Source: CAVSDF01 sp963726715
Lineage (GTDB): Bacteria > Bacteroidota > Rhodothermia > Rhodothermales > BA12
Direction: 5' to 3'
Assembly: GCA_963726715.1 (NCBI GenBank)
Contig: CAVSDF010000010.1
Coordinates: forward strand, 1-64,000
DNA: 64,000 nucleotides
Part shown: one piece after another, positions 8,383-16,298 of the stretch
Layout of the letters: every line of letters starts with the position of its first letter
Numbering within the stretch: the stretch's first letter is position 1
Position numbers and translations under genes: made by a program
The notes under the pieces: generated by a model
The model's database searches: none
What the model was told of the DNA's origin: nothing
The model's input: the letters and a program-made list of their open reading frames with translations, nothing else

Positions 8383-8425
8383 AAACGGCCCTGAAACCCA
8401 CGAAAATGCGGTTTCAGGGCCGTTT
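8383..8425 (+). terminator. tRNA-Thr transcription terminator
   Basis: A perfect 16-bp inverted repeat (AAACGGCCCTGAAACC at 8383-8398 and its complement at 8410-8425) lies 5 bp after the tRNA remnant. Probably the original terminator of the tRNA-Thr gene, stranded with its 3' half. The following T-run is short. Confidence 0.7.
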
Positions 8426-8613
8426 GCCGTTGGTCCCTTTGAGAGGGCATGTGGACATTAAGGGACACGTGTGGACACAAAACATGGGCTATCCATTGTT
8501 GCGCGACGCGTGGTTTGGCACAACCGGCCGCGTGGTCTGACACACAGCCAGCAGACGAATTGAGCGCGCTGGTGGGCCGTCCACAGGGCAATCCTCGACG
8601 CGCCTTCGAATGC

Positions 8614-9171
8614 TCATCGACGGGGCGTCACGAGCACCTCACGGTAGCGCCGTCGGATGCGGCCCATCGCGTTGCCGAGGCCCTGCGGACGGTCGAACGA
8701 CTCGTTCTCGCAGCCCCGGTACAACTCGCGCACGAGTGGGCTGTCGTCGTGGCTGAGCACCCATGCACCGGTGGTGGCCATTAGCGCGTCCCGGAGGGCG
8801 ATGTGGTCGGCCTCGACCCACGCCTGCGAGTCGTTCTGGTGCCCCACCGTGTAGGGCGGGTCGCAGTAGACGAGCGTCCCGGCGCTGTCGTAGCGCTGCA
8901 GCACGTCGCGCCAGTCGAGGTGCTCGACGCACACGCGGTCGAGGCGCTCGGAGAGGGCCGCCACGCGTGCCAGCCGCGCCCGGCGTGACCCCATCGCGGC
9001 TGCTCCACCAGCCGTGCGCGAGTAGCCGAACGTCTCGCCCTTGCCGCCCCACGAGAGGCTGATGCGCAGAAATCACCGCGCCGCGCGCTGGATGTCGGTC
9101 AGGCCCGGCTGGGCGATGACCGCGTCGAACGCAGCGTGTCGAACCGCTGCTGGCCTCGGCCGGGCGCTCAT
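8614..9171 (-). pseudogene. D12-class adenine DNA methyltransferase remnant
   Basis: The frame from ATG 9171 to TGA 8614-8616 contains the hallmark DPPY box (TLVYCDPPYTVGHQND) and flanking features of Dam/D12 methylases (IQRAAR-FLRISLSWGGKGE, then RLDRVCVEHLDWRDVLQRYD). Codon 33 is TGA (9073-9075) where an aromatic residue or Trp is expected, and the N-terminal AdoMet site (usually FxGxG) is absent. It therefore lacks part of its active fold and has an internal stop. It lies just outside attR, so it may be a scar of another phage or element. Confidence 0.75.
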
Positions 9172-9200
9172 TTGGCCGGGATGTATGTGCGTGTCTGAAA

Positions 9201-9244
9201 CGCAAAACGGCCCGTCGCCGGAGGGGGCGACGGGCCGTTTTGCG
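9201..9244. terminator. Strong bidirectional stem-loop
   Basis: A perfect 19-bp inverted repeat: CGCAAAACGGCCCGTCGCC at 9201-9219, 6-nt loop, complement at 9226-9244. The AAAA/TTTT parts give U-runs in both directions. It follows the aldehyde dehydrogenase gene (leftward, stop at 9277) and precedes the methylase remnant. A good intrinsic terminator. Confidence 0.85.
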
Positions 9245-9276
9245 CGAGATGTGTTGGCCCTGTGTTGGCCGGGGCG

Positions 9277-10779
9277 TCAGGAGGCGTCGGAGGTAGTCTC
9301 GTTATCTATCTGTGCGCGCTGGAGACTGCCGGAGTAGTCGACGTAGACGGTTTTGGTTTCGGTATAGAAATCGAAGACTTCCCATCCGCCCTCGCGGTGG
9401 CCGTTGCCGGTTGCCTTGGTGCCGCCGAAGGGCATGTGGGCCTCGGCGCCGATGGTCGGGGCGTTGATGTAGGTGATGCCCGCCTCCAGGTCGTGCATCG
9501 CGCGAAACGCCAGGCGCACGTCGCTGGTGTAGAGCGACGACGAGAGGCCGTACTTGACGCCGTTGGCGACGCTCACCGCCTCCTCGTACGACGACACCTT
9601 GACGACGCTCAGCACCGGCCCGAAGATCTCTTCCTGCTCGATCCGCATCCCGGCCTTGACGCCGGTGAACATCGTCGGCTGCCAGAAGAAACCGCCGCGG
9701 AGCGCGTCGCCGTCGGCGCGGTGGCCGCCGCAGGCCACGGTCGCGCCTTCCTGCTTGCCGATGGCGATGTACGAGGCCACCTTGTCGATCGCGCGGGCGT
9801 TGATGAGCGGCCCCATGTCGACGCCCGCGTCGTTGCCGTAGCCGAGGCGGAGGGCGTTTGCGCGCTCGGCAATGCGCTCCACGACCGCGTCGTGGACGTC
9901 TTCGTGGATGATCAGGCGGCTCGTGGCCGTGCAGCGCTGCCCGGTCGTGCCAAACGCGCCCCAGACGGCGCCCTCGACGACGAGGTCGAGGTCGGCGTCG
10001 GCCATGACGAGCATCGGGTTCTTGCCGCCCATCTCGGCGAGGTAGCGCTTGTGCATCCGCCCGCACGTCTCCCCGACTTTGGAGCCGGTCTCGGTCGATC
10101 CGGTGAACGAGATGGCGTCGACGCCCGGGTGCTCGACGATCGCCTGCCCGGCCTTGCCCGCGCCGTGAATGATGTTGATGACGCCCTCCGGTACGCCCGC
10201 GTCGAGCAGGATCTTGACGAACAGCTCGCCGCTGTGGGGCGCTTCCTCGGACGGTTTGAAGACGAACGTGCAGCCCGCGGCGAGGCCGGGGAGCAGGTTC
10301 CAGGAGGGCACGGCGACCGGGAAGTTCCACGCGGTGATGACGCCGACGACCCCGAGCGGGCGACGAATCGTCATGTTGAACTTGTTCGGGAGCTCGCTCG
10401 GCACTGTGTGGCCGAAGAGGCGGCGCGTCTCGGCGGCGGCGTAGTAGGCCGTGTCGATGGCCTCCTGCACGTCGCCCTTGGTCTCGAAGAACGGCTTGCC
10501 CATCTCGCGCGTCATCGCGCGGGCGAGCTCGTCTTTTTTGGCGGTGAGCAGGTCACCGGCGCGGCGGAGGATGTCGCCACGGGTCGGCGGCGGGAGGCGG
10601 CTCCACGTCTCGAAGGCGGCGCGTGCGGCCTTGACCGCGGCCTCGACATCGGCGGCGCCGGACTGGGGGAAGGTGCCGATGACGTCGTCCTGCCACTTGG
10701 CCGGGTTGCGGCTCTCGAAGGTCTCGCCGCTCGCGGCATCGCGCCACTCGGCGCCGATCAGGTTCTGGTGCTGGGGCAC
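9277..10779 (-). CDS. NAD(P)-dependent aldehyde dehydrogenase
   Basis: A 500-residue ALDH-superfamily enzyme oxidising an aldehyde to its acid. Visible landmarks are the cofactor region (GVITAWNFPVAVPSWNLLPG, FKPSEEAP), FTGSTETGSKVGE, the general base Glu in AEMGGKNPML, the catalytic Cys in GTTGQRCTATSRL and the late EEIFGPVLSV. Start GTG 10779 (GTG CCC CAG CAC) is preferred because the fold begins there and a TATCTTG box lies 30 bp upstream. The AEMGGKN and QRCTATSRL variants resemble the semialdehyde branch (2,5-dioxovalerate or succinic semialdehyde type), but the substrate cannot be assigned. Monocistronic, ending at the 9201-9244 terminator. Confidence 0.93.
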   Translation of the reverse strand: MPQHQNLIGAEWRDAASGETFESRNPAKWQDDVIGTFPQSGAADVEAAVKAARAAFETWSRLPPPTRGDILRRAGDLLTAKKDELARAMTREMGKPFFETKGDVQEAIDTAYYAAAETRRLFGHTVPSELPNKFNMTIRRPLGVVGVITAWNFPVAVPSWNLLPGLAAGCTFVFKPSEEAPHSGELFVKILLDAGVPEGVINIIHGAGKAGQAIVEHPGVDAISFTGSTETGSKVGETCGRMHKRYLAEMGGKNPMLVMADADLDLVVEGAVWGAFGTTGQRCTATSRLIIHEDVHDAVVERIAERANALRLGYGNDAGVDMGPLINARAIDKVASYIAIGKQEGATVACGGHRADGDALRGGFFWQPTMFTGVKAGMRIEQEEIFGPVLSVVKVSSYEEAVSVANGVKYGLSSSLYTSDVRLAFRAMHDLEAGITYINAPTIGAEAHMPFGGTKATGNGHREGGWEVFDFYTETKTVYVDYSGSLQRAQIDNETTSDAS

Positions 10780-10808
10780 GGGAAAGGGGGATTCGTGAGG
10801 TGTCGCGG

Positions 10809-10815
10809 CAAGATA
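10809..10815 (-). promoter_or_regulatory. TATCTTG -10-like box for the aldehyde dehydrogenase
   Basis: On the minus strand CCGTATCTTGCCGC lies 30 bp before the GTG start. The same core occurs ahead of several other genes in the window, e.g. 11961-11967 (aminotransferase) and 46864-46870 (gene before carbonic anhydrase). It resembles the Bacteroidota TAnnTTTG box. Confidence 0.5.
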
Positions 10816-10983
10816 CGGGGAGGCGGTGAAGGGTTGGGGGGTGGAGGAGTGGGTGTGGGCGATTGGGGATGGGCCTTTGGGACCGACGCGCCGGGAGGAA
10901 GTGAGGCCGGGTGAGTGGCGGGCGCCGGTGGAGCGGACGCGGCTGGGGGAAGGCGGTATCATGGGCGCCTCACCTCGCCTCCG

Positions 10984-11892
10984 ATGCTCGTGTTCTCCGC
11001 CCCTCGCCTCGCCGCCTGCGCGCTCGCGCTCGTCGGCATCGCCGCTTCGACATCCGGGTGCGGCGGCGAAACCTCGCCGCAGACGCCGCCCGACTACGCG
11101 GTCGGCGACAGCCTTCTCGCGCACGACACGCTCTCGGTCGTCTCGGCTGCGCTCGGCGGCGAAGTGCGGCGCGTCAACGTCTACCTGCCCGCTGCCTACG
11201 CCCGCGACACGGCGCGCGCCTTCGCGGTCGTCGTCATGCCCGACGGGGGCGAGCGCGAGGACTTCCCGCACCTCACTGGCACCGTCGACACGCTGATCGC
11301 CGAGGGCGCGATTCCGCCTCTGCTCGTCGTCGGCATCGAGAACACCGAGCGGCGCCGCGACCTGACCGGCCCAACATCGGTGGCGTCCGACCGCGAGATC
11401 GCGCCGCGCGTCGGCGGCTCGGCGGCGTTCCGGCGCTTCATCGCCGACGAACTCATGCCCGAGATCCGCCGACGCTACCGCACGACCGACACGACGGCCA
11501 TCGTCGGCGAGTCGCTCGCCGGGCTGTTCGTCGTCGAGACCTTCTTCGAGGCGCCCGATCTCTTCGACGCCTACATCGCCATCAGTCCGAGCCTGTGGTG
11601 GAACCGCCGCGCGCTCGTCGCCGCCGCCCCGGCGTGGCTCGCCGCCCACCCCGGCGTCCGCGCCCGCCTCTACGTCACCTCCGCCGACGAGGCCGACATC
11701 GCGCAGCCTGCCGATTCGCTCGCCGATGCGTTCACCGCCGCCGCGCCTGCCGGGCTGTCGTGGACGTATGCGCCGCGCCCGGACCTCACGCACGGGACCG
11801 TCTACCGCGCCACCAAGCGCGACGCGCTCACGTGGGCGCTCGGGGCGTGGGGCCGCGCCGCAACGGACACGCTCCGCGCCGCTGCGCGGTGA
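10984..11892 (+). CDS. Secreted lipoprotein esterase, alpha/beta hydrolase (EsterD-like)
   Basis: 302 residues. The N-terminus is a lipoprotein signal with a lipobox ending SGC (Cys about residue 22). The enzyme belongs to the putative esterase group (Fes/IroE/esterase D): VNVYLPAAYARD, VVMPDGGERED, GIENTERRRDLT, the nucleophile elbow VGESLAGLF and SPSLWWNRRA are all characteristic. The catalytic His is probably in DLTHGTVYR. Such proteins hydrolyse esters including siderophore trilactones; the substrate here is unknown. ATG 10984 follows a TATCATG box at 10957-10963. Likely exported and anchored in a membrane. Confidence 0.85.
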   Translation: MLVFSAPRLAACALALVGIAASTSGCGGETSPQTPPDYAVGDSLLAHDTLSVVSAALGGEVRRVNVYLPAAYARDTARAFAVVVMPDGGEREDFPHLTGTVDTLIAEGAIPPLLVVGIENTERRRDLTGPTSVASDREIAPRVGGSAAFRRFIADELMPEIRRRYRTTDTTAIVGESLAGLFVVETFFEAPDLFDAYIAISPSLWWNRRALVAAAPAWLAAHPGVRARLYVTSADEADIAQPADSLADAFTAAAPAGLSWTYAPRPDLTHGTVYRATKRDALTWALGAWGRAATDTLRAAAR

Positions 11893-12004
11893 AGGCGCGG
11901 TGGTGACGGATCCGCGCCGAGCGGGGCACGGTGGCGATCCGGGACGGGGCAGGGCGGCGGTATCTTGGCCGCTCGCCTTCGCACCTGCCCGATCCCTCCA
12001 TCCG

Positions 12005-13201
12005 ATGACGTCTCGCCTCTCGCAACGCGCCCAGCAGATTCCGCCCTCGGGCATCCGCCGTTTCTTCGAGATCGCGGCCACCATGAAGGACGTCATCACG
12101 CTCGGCATCGGCGAGCCCGATTTCGTCTCGCCCGCGCCCATCATCGACGCCGCGATCGCCTCGCTCCACGCGGGCAAGACGATGTACACCGCCAACGCGG
12201 GCCTGCTCGAACTCCGCGAGGCCATCGCCGCCGACGTGCAGTCGCGCTACGGCGTGACGTACGATCCGAAGGACCAGATCATCGTCACCGTCGGCGCCTC
12301 CGAGGCCATTCTGCTGGCCATGCTCGCCGTCATCGACCCCGGCGACGAGGTGCTCATCCCCGAGCCGTGCTTCGTGTCGTACGGTCCGGCCGCGATGATG
12401 GCCGGTGGAACGGTCGTCTACGTGCCGACGCGCGCCGAGAACAACTTCGAGGTCACCGCCGAGGACATCGAGGCGCGCATCACGCCGAAGACGAAGATGC
12501 TCTTCCTCGGCTACCCGAACAACCCGACCGGCGCCGTCCTCTCGCGCGCGCGCCTCGAAGAGATCGCCGATGTCGTGCGCCGCCACGACCTCATCGTCCT
12601 CTCCGACGAGATCTACGACCGCCTCATCTACGGCGAGACGTTCGAGACGGGTCACACGATGCTCTCGTCGATCGAGGGCCTCTACGAGCGCACGATCGTC
12701 GTCAACGGTTTCTCGAAGGGGTATGCGATGACGGGTTGGCGGCTCGGCTACCTGCTCGCCCCCAAGGATCTCTACAAGGCGATGTACGTCGCCCACCAGT
12801 ACGTCGTGATGTCGTCGCCGACGATGGCGCAGATCGGCGCCGTCGCCGCGCTCACGGAGTGCCAGGACGATGTCGAGACGATGCGGCAGGCGTACGACGC
12901 GCGTCGCCGCGTGCTCGTCGACGGCTTCAACGCCGCCGGTCTGCCCACCTTCGAGCCCGAAGGCGCCTTCTACGTCTTCCCCGACATCCGCTCGACGGGC
13001 CTGACCAGCGAGGAGTTCGTGACGGGCCTCCTGGAGGAGGAGACGGTCGCCTGCGTGCCGGGCGATGCGTTCGGGCCGAGCGGTGCGGGCTTCATCCGCT
13101 GCTCGTACGCCAACTCGCTCGAAAACGTGACCGAGGCCGTCAAGCGCATCACGCGGTTCGCCGCGAAGCACCAGGCCGCCCACGCCGGGCCATCCGCCTG
13201 A
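12005..13201 (+). CDS. Class I/II PLP-dependent aminotransferase
   Basis: 398 residues, full length for fold-type I aspartate/aromatic aminotransferases. Visible: substrate loop GIGEPDF, the GASEAILLA phosphate-site helix, YPNNPTGAVLS, the PLP-contacting SDEIYDRLIY, and the Schiff-base Lys in FSKGYAMTGWRLGY. C-terminal PEGAFYVFPDI and the carboxylate-binding Arg in FIRCSYANSLE complete the set. It catalyses amino-group transfer between an amino acid and a 2-oxoacid. ATG 12005 in context CCGATG, with TATCTTG at 11961-11967. The small membrane-protein gene begins 5 bp after its stop. Confidence 0.92.
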   Translation: MTSRLSQRAQQIPPSGIRRFFEIAATMKDVITLGIGEPDFVSPAPIIDAAIASLHAGKTMYTANAGLLELREAIAADVQSRYGVTYDPKDQIIVTVGASEAILLAMLAVIDPGDEVLIPEPCFVSYGPAAMMAGGTVVYVPTRAENNFEVTAEDIEARITPKTKMLFLGYPNNPTGAVLSRARLEEIADVVRRHDLIVLSDEIYDRLIYGETFETGHTMLSSIEGLYERTIVVNGFSKGYAMTGWRLGYLLAPKDLYKAMYVAHQYVVMSSPTMAQIGAVAALTECQDDVETMRQAYDARRRVLVDGFNAAGLPTFEPEGAFYVFPDIRSTGLTSEEFVTGLLEEETVACVPGDAFGPSGAGFIRCSYANSLENVTEAVKRITRFAAKHQAAHAGPSA

Positions 13202-13206
13202 CGCCG

Positions 13207-13665
13207 ATGCACGCGACCGCCGCCGCTCCCATTTCTGATACGTCCGGCGCGACGGCGGGCGCTCCGTCCGCCGTCGCGGCGATTCTCCTCACCGCGGCCC
13301 TCGCGCTCGTGGCCCACATCGCCGCGGGTGCGTGGGCCGGGGCGCTCGTCGTCTTCGCCGCCGCATGGGCCGTCGCCGCACGCAGCCCGTCGGCGTCGCT
13401 CGGACGCGGGGCGGGGCAGGGCGCGCTGTCGCTTGCGCTCGCGTGGGCGGTCGCGTGGGGATGGGCGTGGGCGACGGCGCCGGACGCGTCCGGGCGGATG
13501 ATGGGGACGGTTGGCGGCCTCGTCGGCGGGGTGCCGGGCGTCGTCGTCGTGCTGATCGCCGTCGTCGTGGCGGCGGTCGTCGGCAGCCTTGCGGGCATTG
13601 CCGGGGCGGCGGTGGGGACGGGGCGTTCGCCGGCGATGATGGCGCCGGTGGTCGTCGAACCGTAG
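13207..13665 (+). CDS. Small integral membrane protein, unknown function
   Basis: 152 residues with about four hydrophobic segments (VAAILLTAALALVAHIAAGA, LVVFAAAWAVAA, LSLALAWAVAWGWAWAT and VVVVLIAVVVAAVVGSLAGI). Gly/Ala-rich; no family recognised. Starts 5 bp after the aminotransferase gene and is probably cotranscribed. Its stop codon TAG (13663-13665) is part of the palindromic repeat at 13662-13689. Confidence 0.6.
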   Translation: MHATAAAPISDTSGATAGAPSAVAAILLTAALALVAHIAAGAWAGALVVFAAAWAVAARSPSASLGRGAGQGALSLALAWAVAWGWAWATAPDASGRMMGTVGGLVGGVPGVVVVLIAVVVAAVVGSLAGIAGAAVGTGRSPAMMAPVVVEP

Positions 13666-13689
13666 GGGCACGATAGATCGAGCCCCTAC
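13662..13689. repeat. GTAGGGGC-type palindromic element
   Basis: Starts GTAGGGGCACGAT and ends ATCGAGCCCCTAC, an imperfect palindrome of 28 bp. It belongs to the GTAG...CTAC family seen at 30950, 34520 and 45533 and supplies the stop codon of the preceding gene. Confidence 0.7.
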
Positions 13690-13857
13690 ATCGCTCCGCC
13701 TCCACGCGCGTCCACCGCATATCCAGCCTGCGCATCCGCCCCGCGATTCCGGCGGTCTGACGGCGTACCTGCGGTTTCCGCGCGGCGCGTCCGATCCGAT
13801 TGGCCGCCGTGCGCGTTGGCGCCGCCTGACCCCCGCGCCCGCTTCCCCCCTGACGTT

Positions 13858-14986
13858 ATGACCGCCGACGAGATCGACGACCTCATCGCCCGCTACGACA
13901 GCCTCGAACGCTACCTCGACCTCGACCGCCGCCGCGAAACGCTCGCCGACCTCAACGCGCGCCGCATGGACCCCGAGTTCTGGAACGACGCCAACGCCGC
14001 CCGAGAGGTCGAGAAGAAGGCCGCCGCCGAGAAAAGCTGGCTCGACGACTGGCAGGCCCTCACCGACGCCCGCGAGTCTCTCGAGACGCTGGCGCCTGCT
14101 TCGCCGCCGAGGAGGGCGCCGAGCTACGACGCCGAAGTCCAGGCCGACGCCGTGACGCTGCGCGACCTCCTCGAATCGCTCGAGATCCGCAAGCTCCTCT
14201 CCGGCCCCGACGACGACCGCGTCGCCATCCTCAACATCCAGCCCGGCGCGGGCGGGACGGAGAGCCAGGACTGGGGCGAGATGCTCCTGCGCATGTACAC
14301 GCGCTGGGGCGAGCGCAAGGGCTACAAGGTCGAACTGCTCGAATGGCAGGCCGGCGAGGGCGCGGGCATCAAGGGCGCGAGCCTGCGCCTCGAAGGGCCG
14401 TACGCGTACGGCTACCTCAAGAGCGAATCGGGCGTCCACCGCTTGGTGCGCATCTCGCCGTTCGACGCGAGCGGTCGGCGGCACACGTCGCTTCACGTCG
14501 GTCGCCGTCTTCCCCGAAATCGACGACACGATCGAGATCGACCTCAACCCGACGGAGATCGAGTTGCAGACGTTCCGCTCGGGCGGCAAGGGCGGGCAGA
14601 ACGTCAACAAGGTCGAGACGGGCGCGCGGTTCATCTGGATCGGCAAGCTCTCGAACGGCGAGACGGTCCGCGTCGCCGCCGAGTCGACCGAGGAGCGGAG
14701 CCAGCTTCAGAACAAGGAGCGCGCGATGACGATGCTCAAGAGCCGCATCTACGGCCTGGAGCGCGACATCCAGGAGGCGGCCAAGGACGCCGCGCTCGGC
14801 CTTCAGAAGTCGATTTCGTGGGGCTCGCAGATCCGGTCGTACGTCTTCCAGCCGTACACGATGGTCAACGACCACCGCACCGAAACCAAGCTCACCGACG
14901 TGCAGAGCGTGATGGACGGCGACGTCGATCCGCTCATCAAGGCCTTCCTCGCGTGGGAGGCCGAGCAGAGCACGGCGGCGGGGTGA
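13858..14986 (+). CDS. prfB: Peptide chain release factor 2, frame broken by one surplus base
   Basis: RF2 recognises UGA/UAA and triggers peptidyl-tRNA hydrolysis. The N-terminal helical domain starts MTADEIDDLIARYDSLERYL. The GGQ loop is FRSGGKGGQNVNKVETG. The codon-recognition motif should lie in the SGVHRLVRISPFDASGRRHTS region: here the frame needs deletion of one base near 14490 to pass from GRRHTS to FTSVAVFPEIDD. The protein then runs to TGA 14984-14986 (about 375 residues). prfB is normally essential, so a sequence error is the simplest explanation. There is no programmed frameshift site: codons for YLDLDRRRE run through in frame with no in-frame TGA. Confidence 0.88.
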
Positions 14987-15035
14987 TGCGAGGTCGCTGT
15001 TGTTGGTTGTTCGTAGAGGATGCCGTTGGAGTGGG

Positions 15036-15066
15036 CCACCTGTCGGGTCCCCGCACCGGACAGGTG
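15036..15066. repeat. CCACCTGTC-type inverted repeat
   Basis: CCACCTGTCGGG, then a short loop, then CCGGACAGGTG. One of at least four copies (also 16189, 25144, and a variant at 25223). It follows the prfB stop and is preceded by TTGTTGGTTGTTCG. Confidence 0.7.
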
Positions 15067-15170
15067 TTGACGCGGCGGGGAGGAAGAGTGGACGGGCCGC
15101 TTCGGGCGCTGTCGTAAACCGGTCGGTCGAGTGACCTGACCGGTCGTTTCTGTCTTCGCCCTCTGCCCCG

Positions 15171-16151
15171 ATGCCCGATCTCGCCCCGCCGCCCGCCGCT
15201 CCCGATCTGCGCATCCGGTGGGCGGTGCTCGGGGTGCTCGCGCTCGCGTGCCTGCACCCGGTCGTCTCGCCCGCGATGGCGCTCGGGGCCGGGCTCGTGG
15301 TGGGGCTGGCGGGGTGGAATCCGGAGCCGAAGCGGGTGTCCTGGCTGTCGTCGCGGCTGCTCAAGGCGTGCGTCGTCGGGCTCGGCTTCGGCGTCTCGCT
15401 CGTCGTCGTGCTGCGGGCGGGCGCGACCGGTGTCGTCGAGACGGCGGTGAGCCTGACGCTCACGCTCGCCCTCGGCCTCGCCCTCGGGCGCCTGCTGCGC
15501 GTGCCGACCGACACGTCGGTGCTCGTGAGCGGTGGCACGGCGGTGTGCGGCGGCTCGGCGATCGCGGCGCTCGGACCGGCCATCGGCGCGGGGGCGGACG
15601 CGATGGGCGTGGCGCTCGCGTGCGTGTTCGTGCTCAACGGCGTCGCCCTCTACGCCTTCCCCGCCCTCGGCCACGCACTCGGGCTGACGCAGGAGCAGTT
15701 CGGGACATGGGCGGCGCTCGCTATCCACGACACCTCGTCGGTCGTCGGCGCGGCGGCGTCGTACGGCGACCGCGCGCTCGAACTGGCCACCGTGCTCAAG
15801 CTCACGCGTGCGCTCTGGATCGTCCCGCTCGTCGTCGTGGCGGCGGCGTGGCAGCGGCGGCGCATGGCCGCGGAGGGTGGAGCGGCTGCGCCGAAGATCG
15901 CGTGGCCGCTCTTCATCGCCTTCTTCGTCGCCGCCTCGGCCCTTCGCGCGGTGCTGCCGGCAGGCGTCGAGGTGTTCGACACGATCGCCCTGGTGGCGCG
16001 TCGCGGCCTCGTCGTGGCCCTGCTGCTCATCGGCGCCGGTCTGACCCGCGCGACCCTCGCCCGCGTCGGCGCCCGTCCGCTGATGCAAGCGGCCGGCCTC
16101 TGGATCGTCATCAGCGCCGCGGCGCTCGCGTACGTGATGCTGGCCGTGTGA
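15171..16151 (+). CDS. YeiH/UPF0324-family membrane transporter
   Basis: 326 residues, about ten hydrophobic segments. Matches the putative sulfate exporter (YeiH) family: SSRLLKACVVGLGFGVSLVV, LVSGGTAVCGGSAIAALGP, IHDTSSVVGAAASYG and a final set of helices. The conserved SGGTAVCGGSAIAA and HDTSSVVGAA blocks are diagnostic. Members are proposed to export small anions such as sulfonates or sulfate; substrate unknown. ATG 15171 in the window's usual CCGATG context. Confidence 0.88.
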   Translation: MPDLAPPPAAPDLRIRWAVLGVLALACLHPVVSPAMALGAGLVVGLAGWNPEPKRVSWLSSRLLKACVVGLGFGVSLVVVLRAGATGVVETAVSLTLTLALGLALGRLLRVPTDTSVLVSGGTAVCGGSAIAALGPAIGAGADAMGVALACVFVLNGVALYAFPALGHALGLTQEQFGTWAALAIHDTSSVVGAAASYGDRALELATVLKLTRALWIVPLVVVAAAWQRRRMAAEGGAAAPKIAWPLFIAFFVAASALRAVLPAGVEVFDTIALVARRGLVVALLLIGAGLTRATLARVGARPLMQAAGLWIVISAAALAYVMLAV

Positions 16152-16188
16152 GTGGGCGTTGTTGGGTTGGAGGGGCGGCGGGCGATGG

Positions 16189-16220
16189 CCACCTGTCAGG
16201 TGCAGGGACCGGACAGGTGG
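16189..16220. repeat. CCACCTGTC-type inverted repeat
   Basis: CCACCTGTC at 16189-16197 pairs exactly with GACAGGTGG at 16212-16220, with CAGG/CCGG variants inside. Same family as 15036 and 25144. Preceded by a TTGTTGGGTTGG stretch, as in the other copies. Confidence 0.75.
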
Positions 16221-16298
16221 CGCGGCTCCGGCGCGGCGCGTCGAACTGCCGCCCGCGTGCCCGATCTTGACGCCTCCGACGATCATCCCCGCCTGCCT

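Noticed and set aside
9262..10914. 550-residue plus-strand frame opposite the aldehyde dehydrogenase
   Set aside because: Gly/Val/Asp/Arg-rich mirror translation with no domain; the opposite strand encodes a complete ALDH with all catalytic residues.
10795..12225. Long N-terminal extension of the aldehyde dehydrogenase (to 12225)
   Set aside because: The extra 480 residues are antisense to the esterase gene and have no ALDH similarity; GTG 10779 fits the fold and promoter.
13900..13990. RF2 programmed frameshift site
   Set aside because: No in-frame TGA and no CTTTGA slip sequence in the first 45 codons; the frame break is much later, near 14490.
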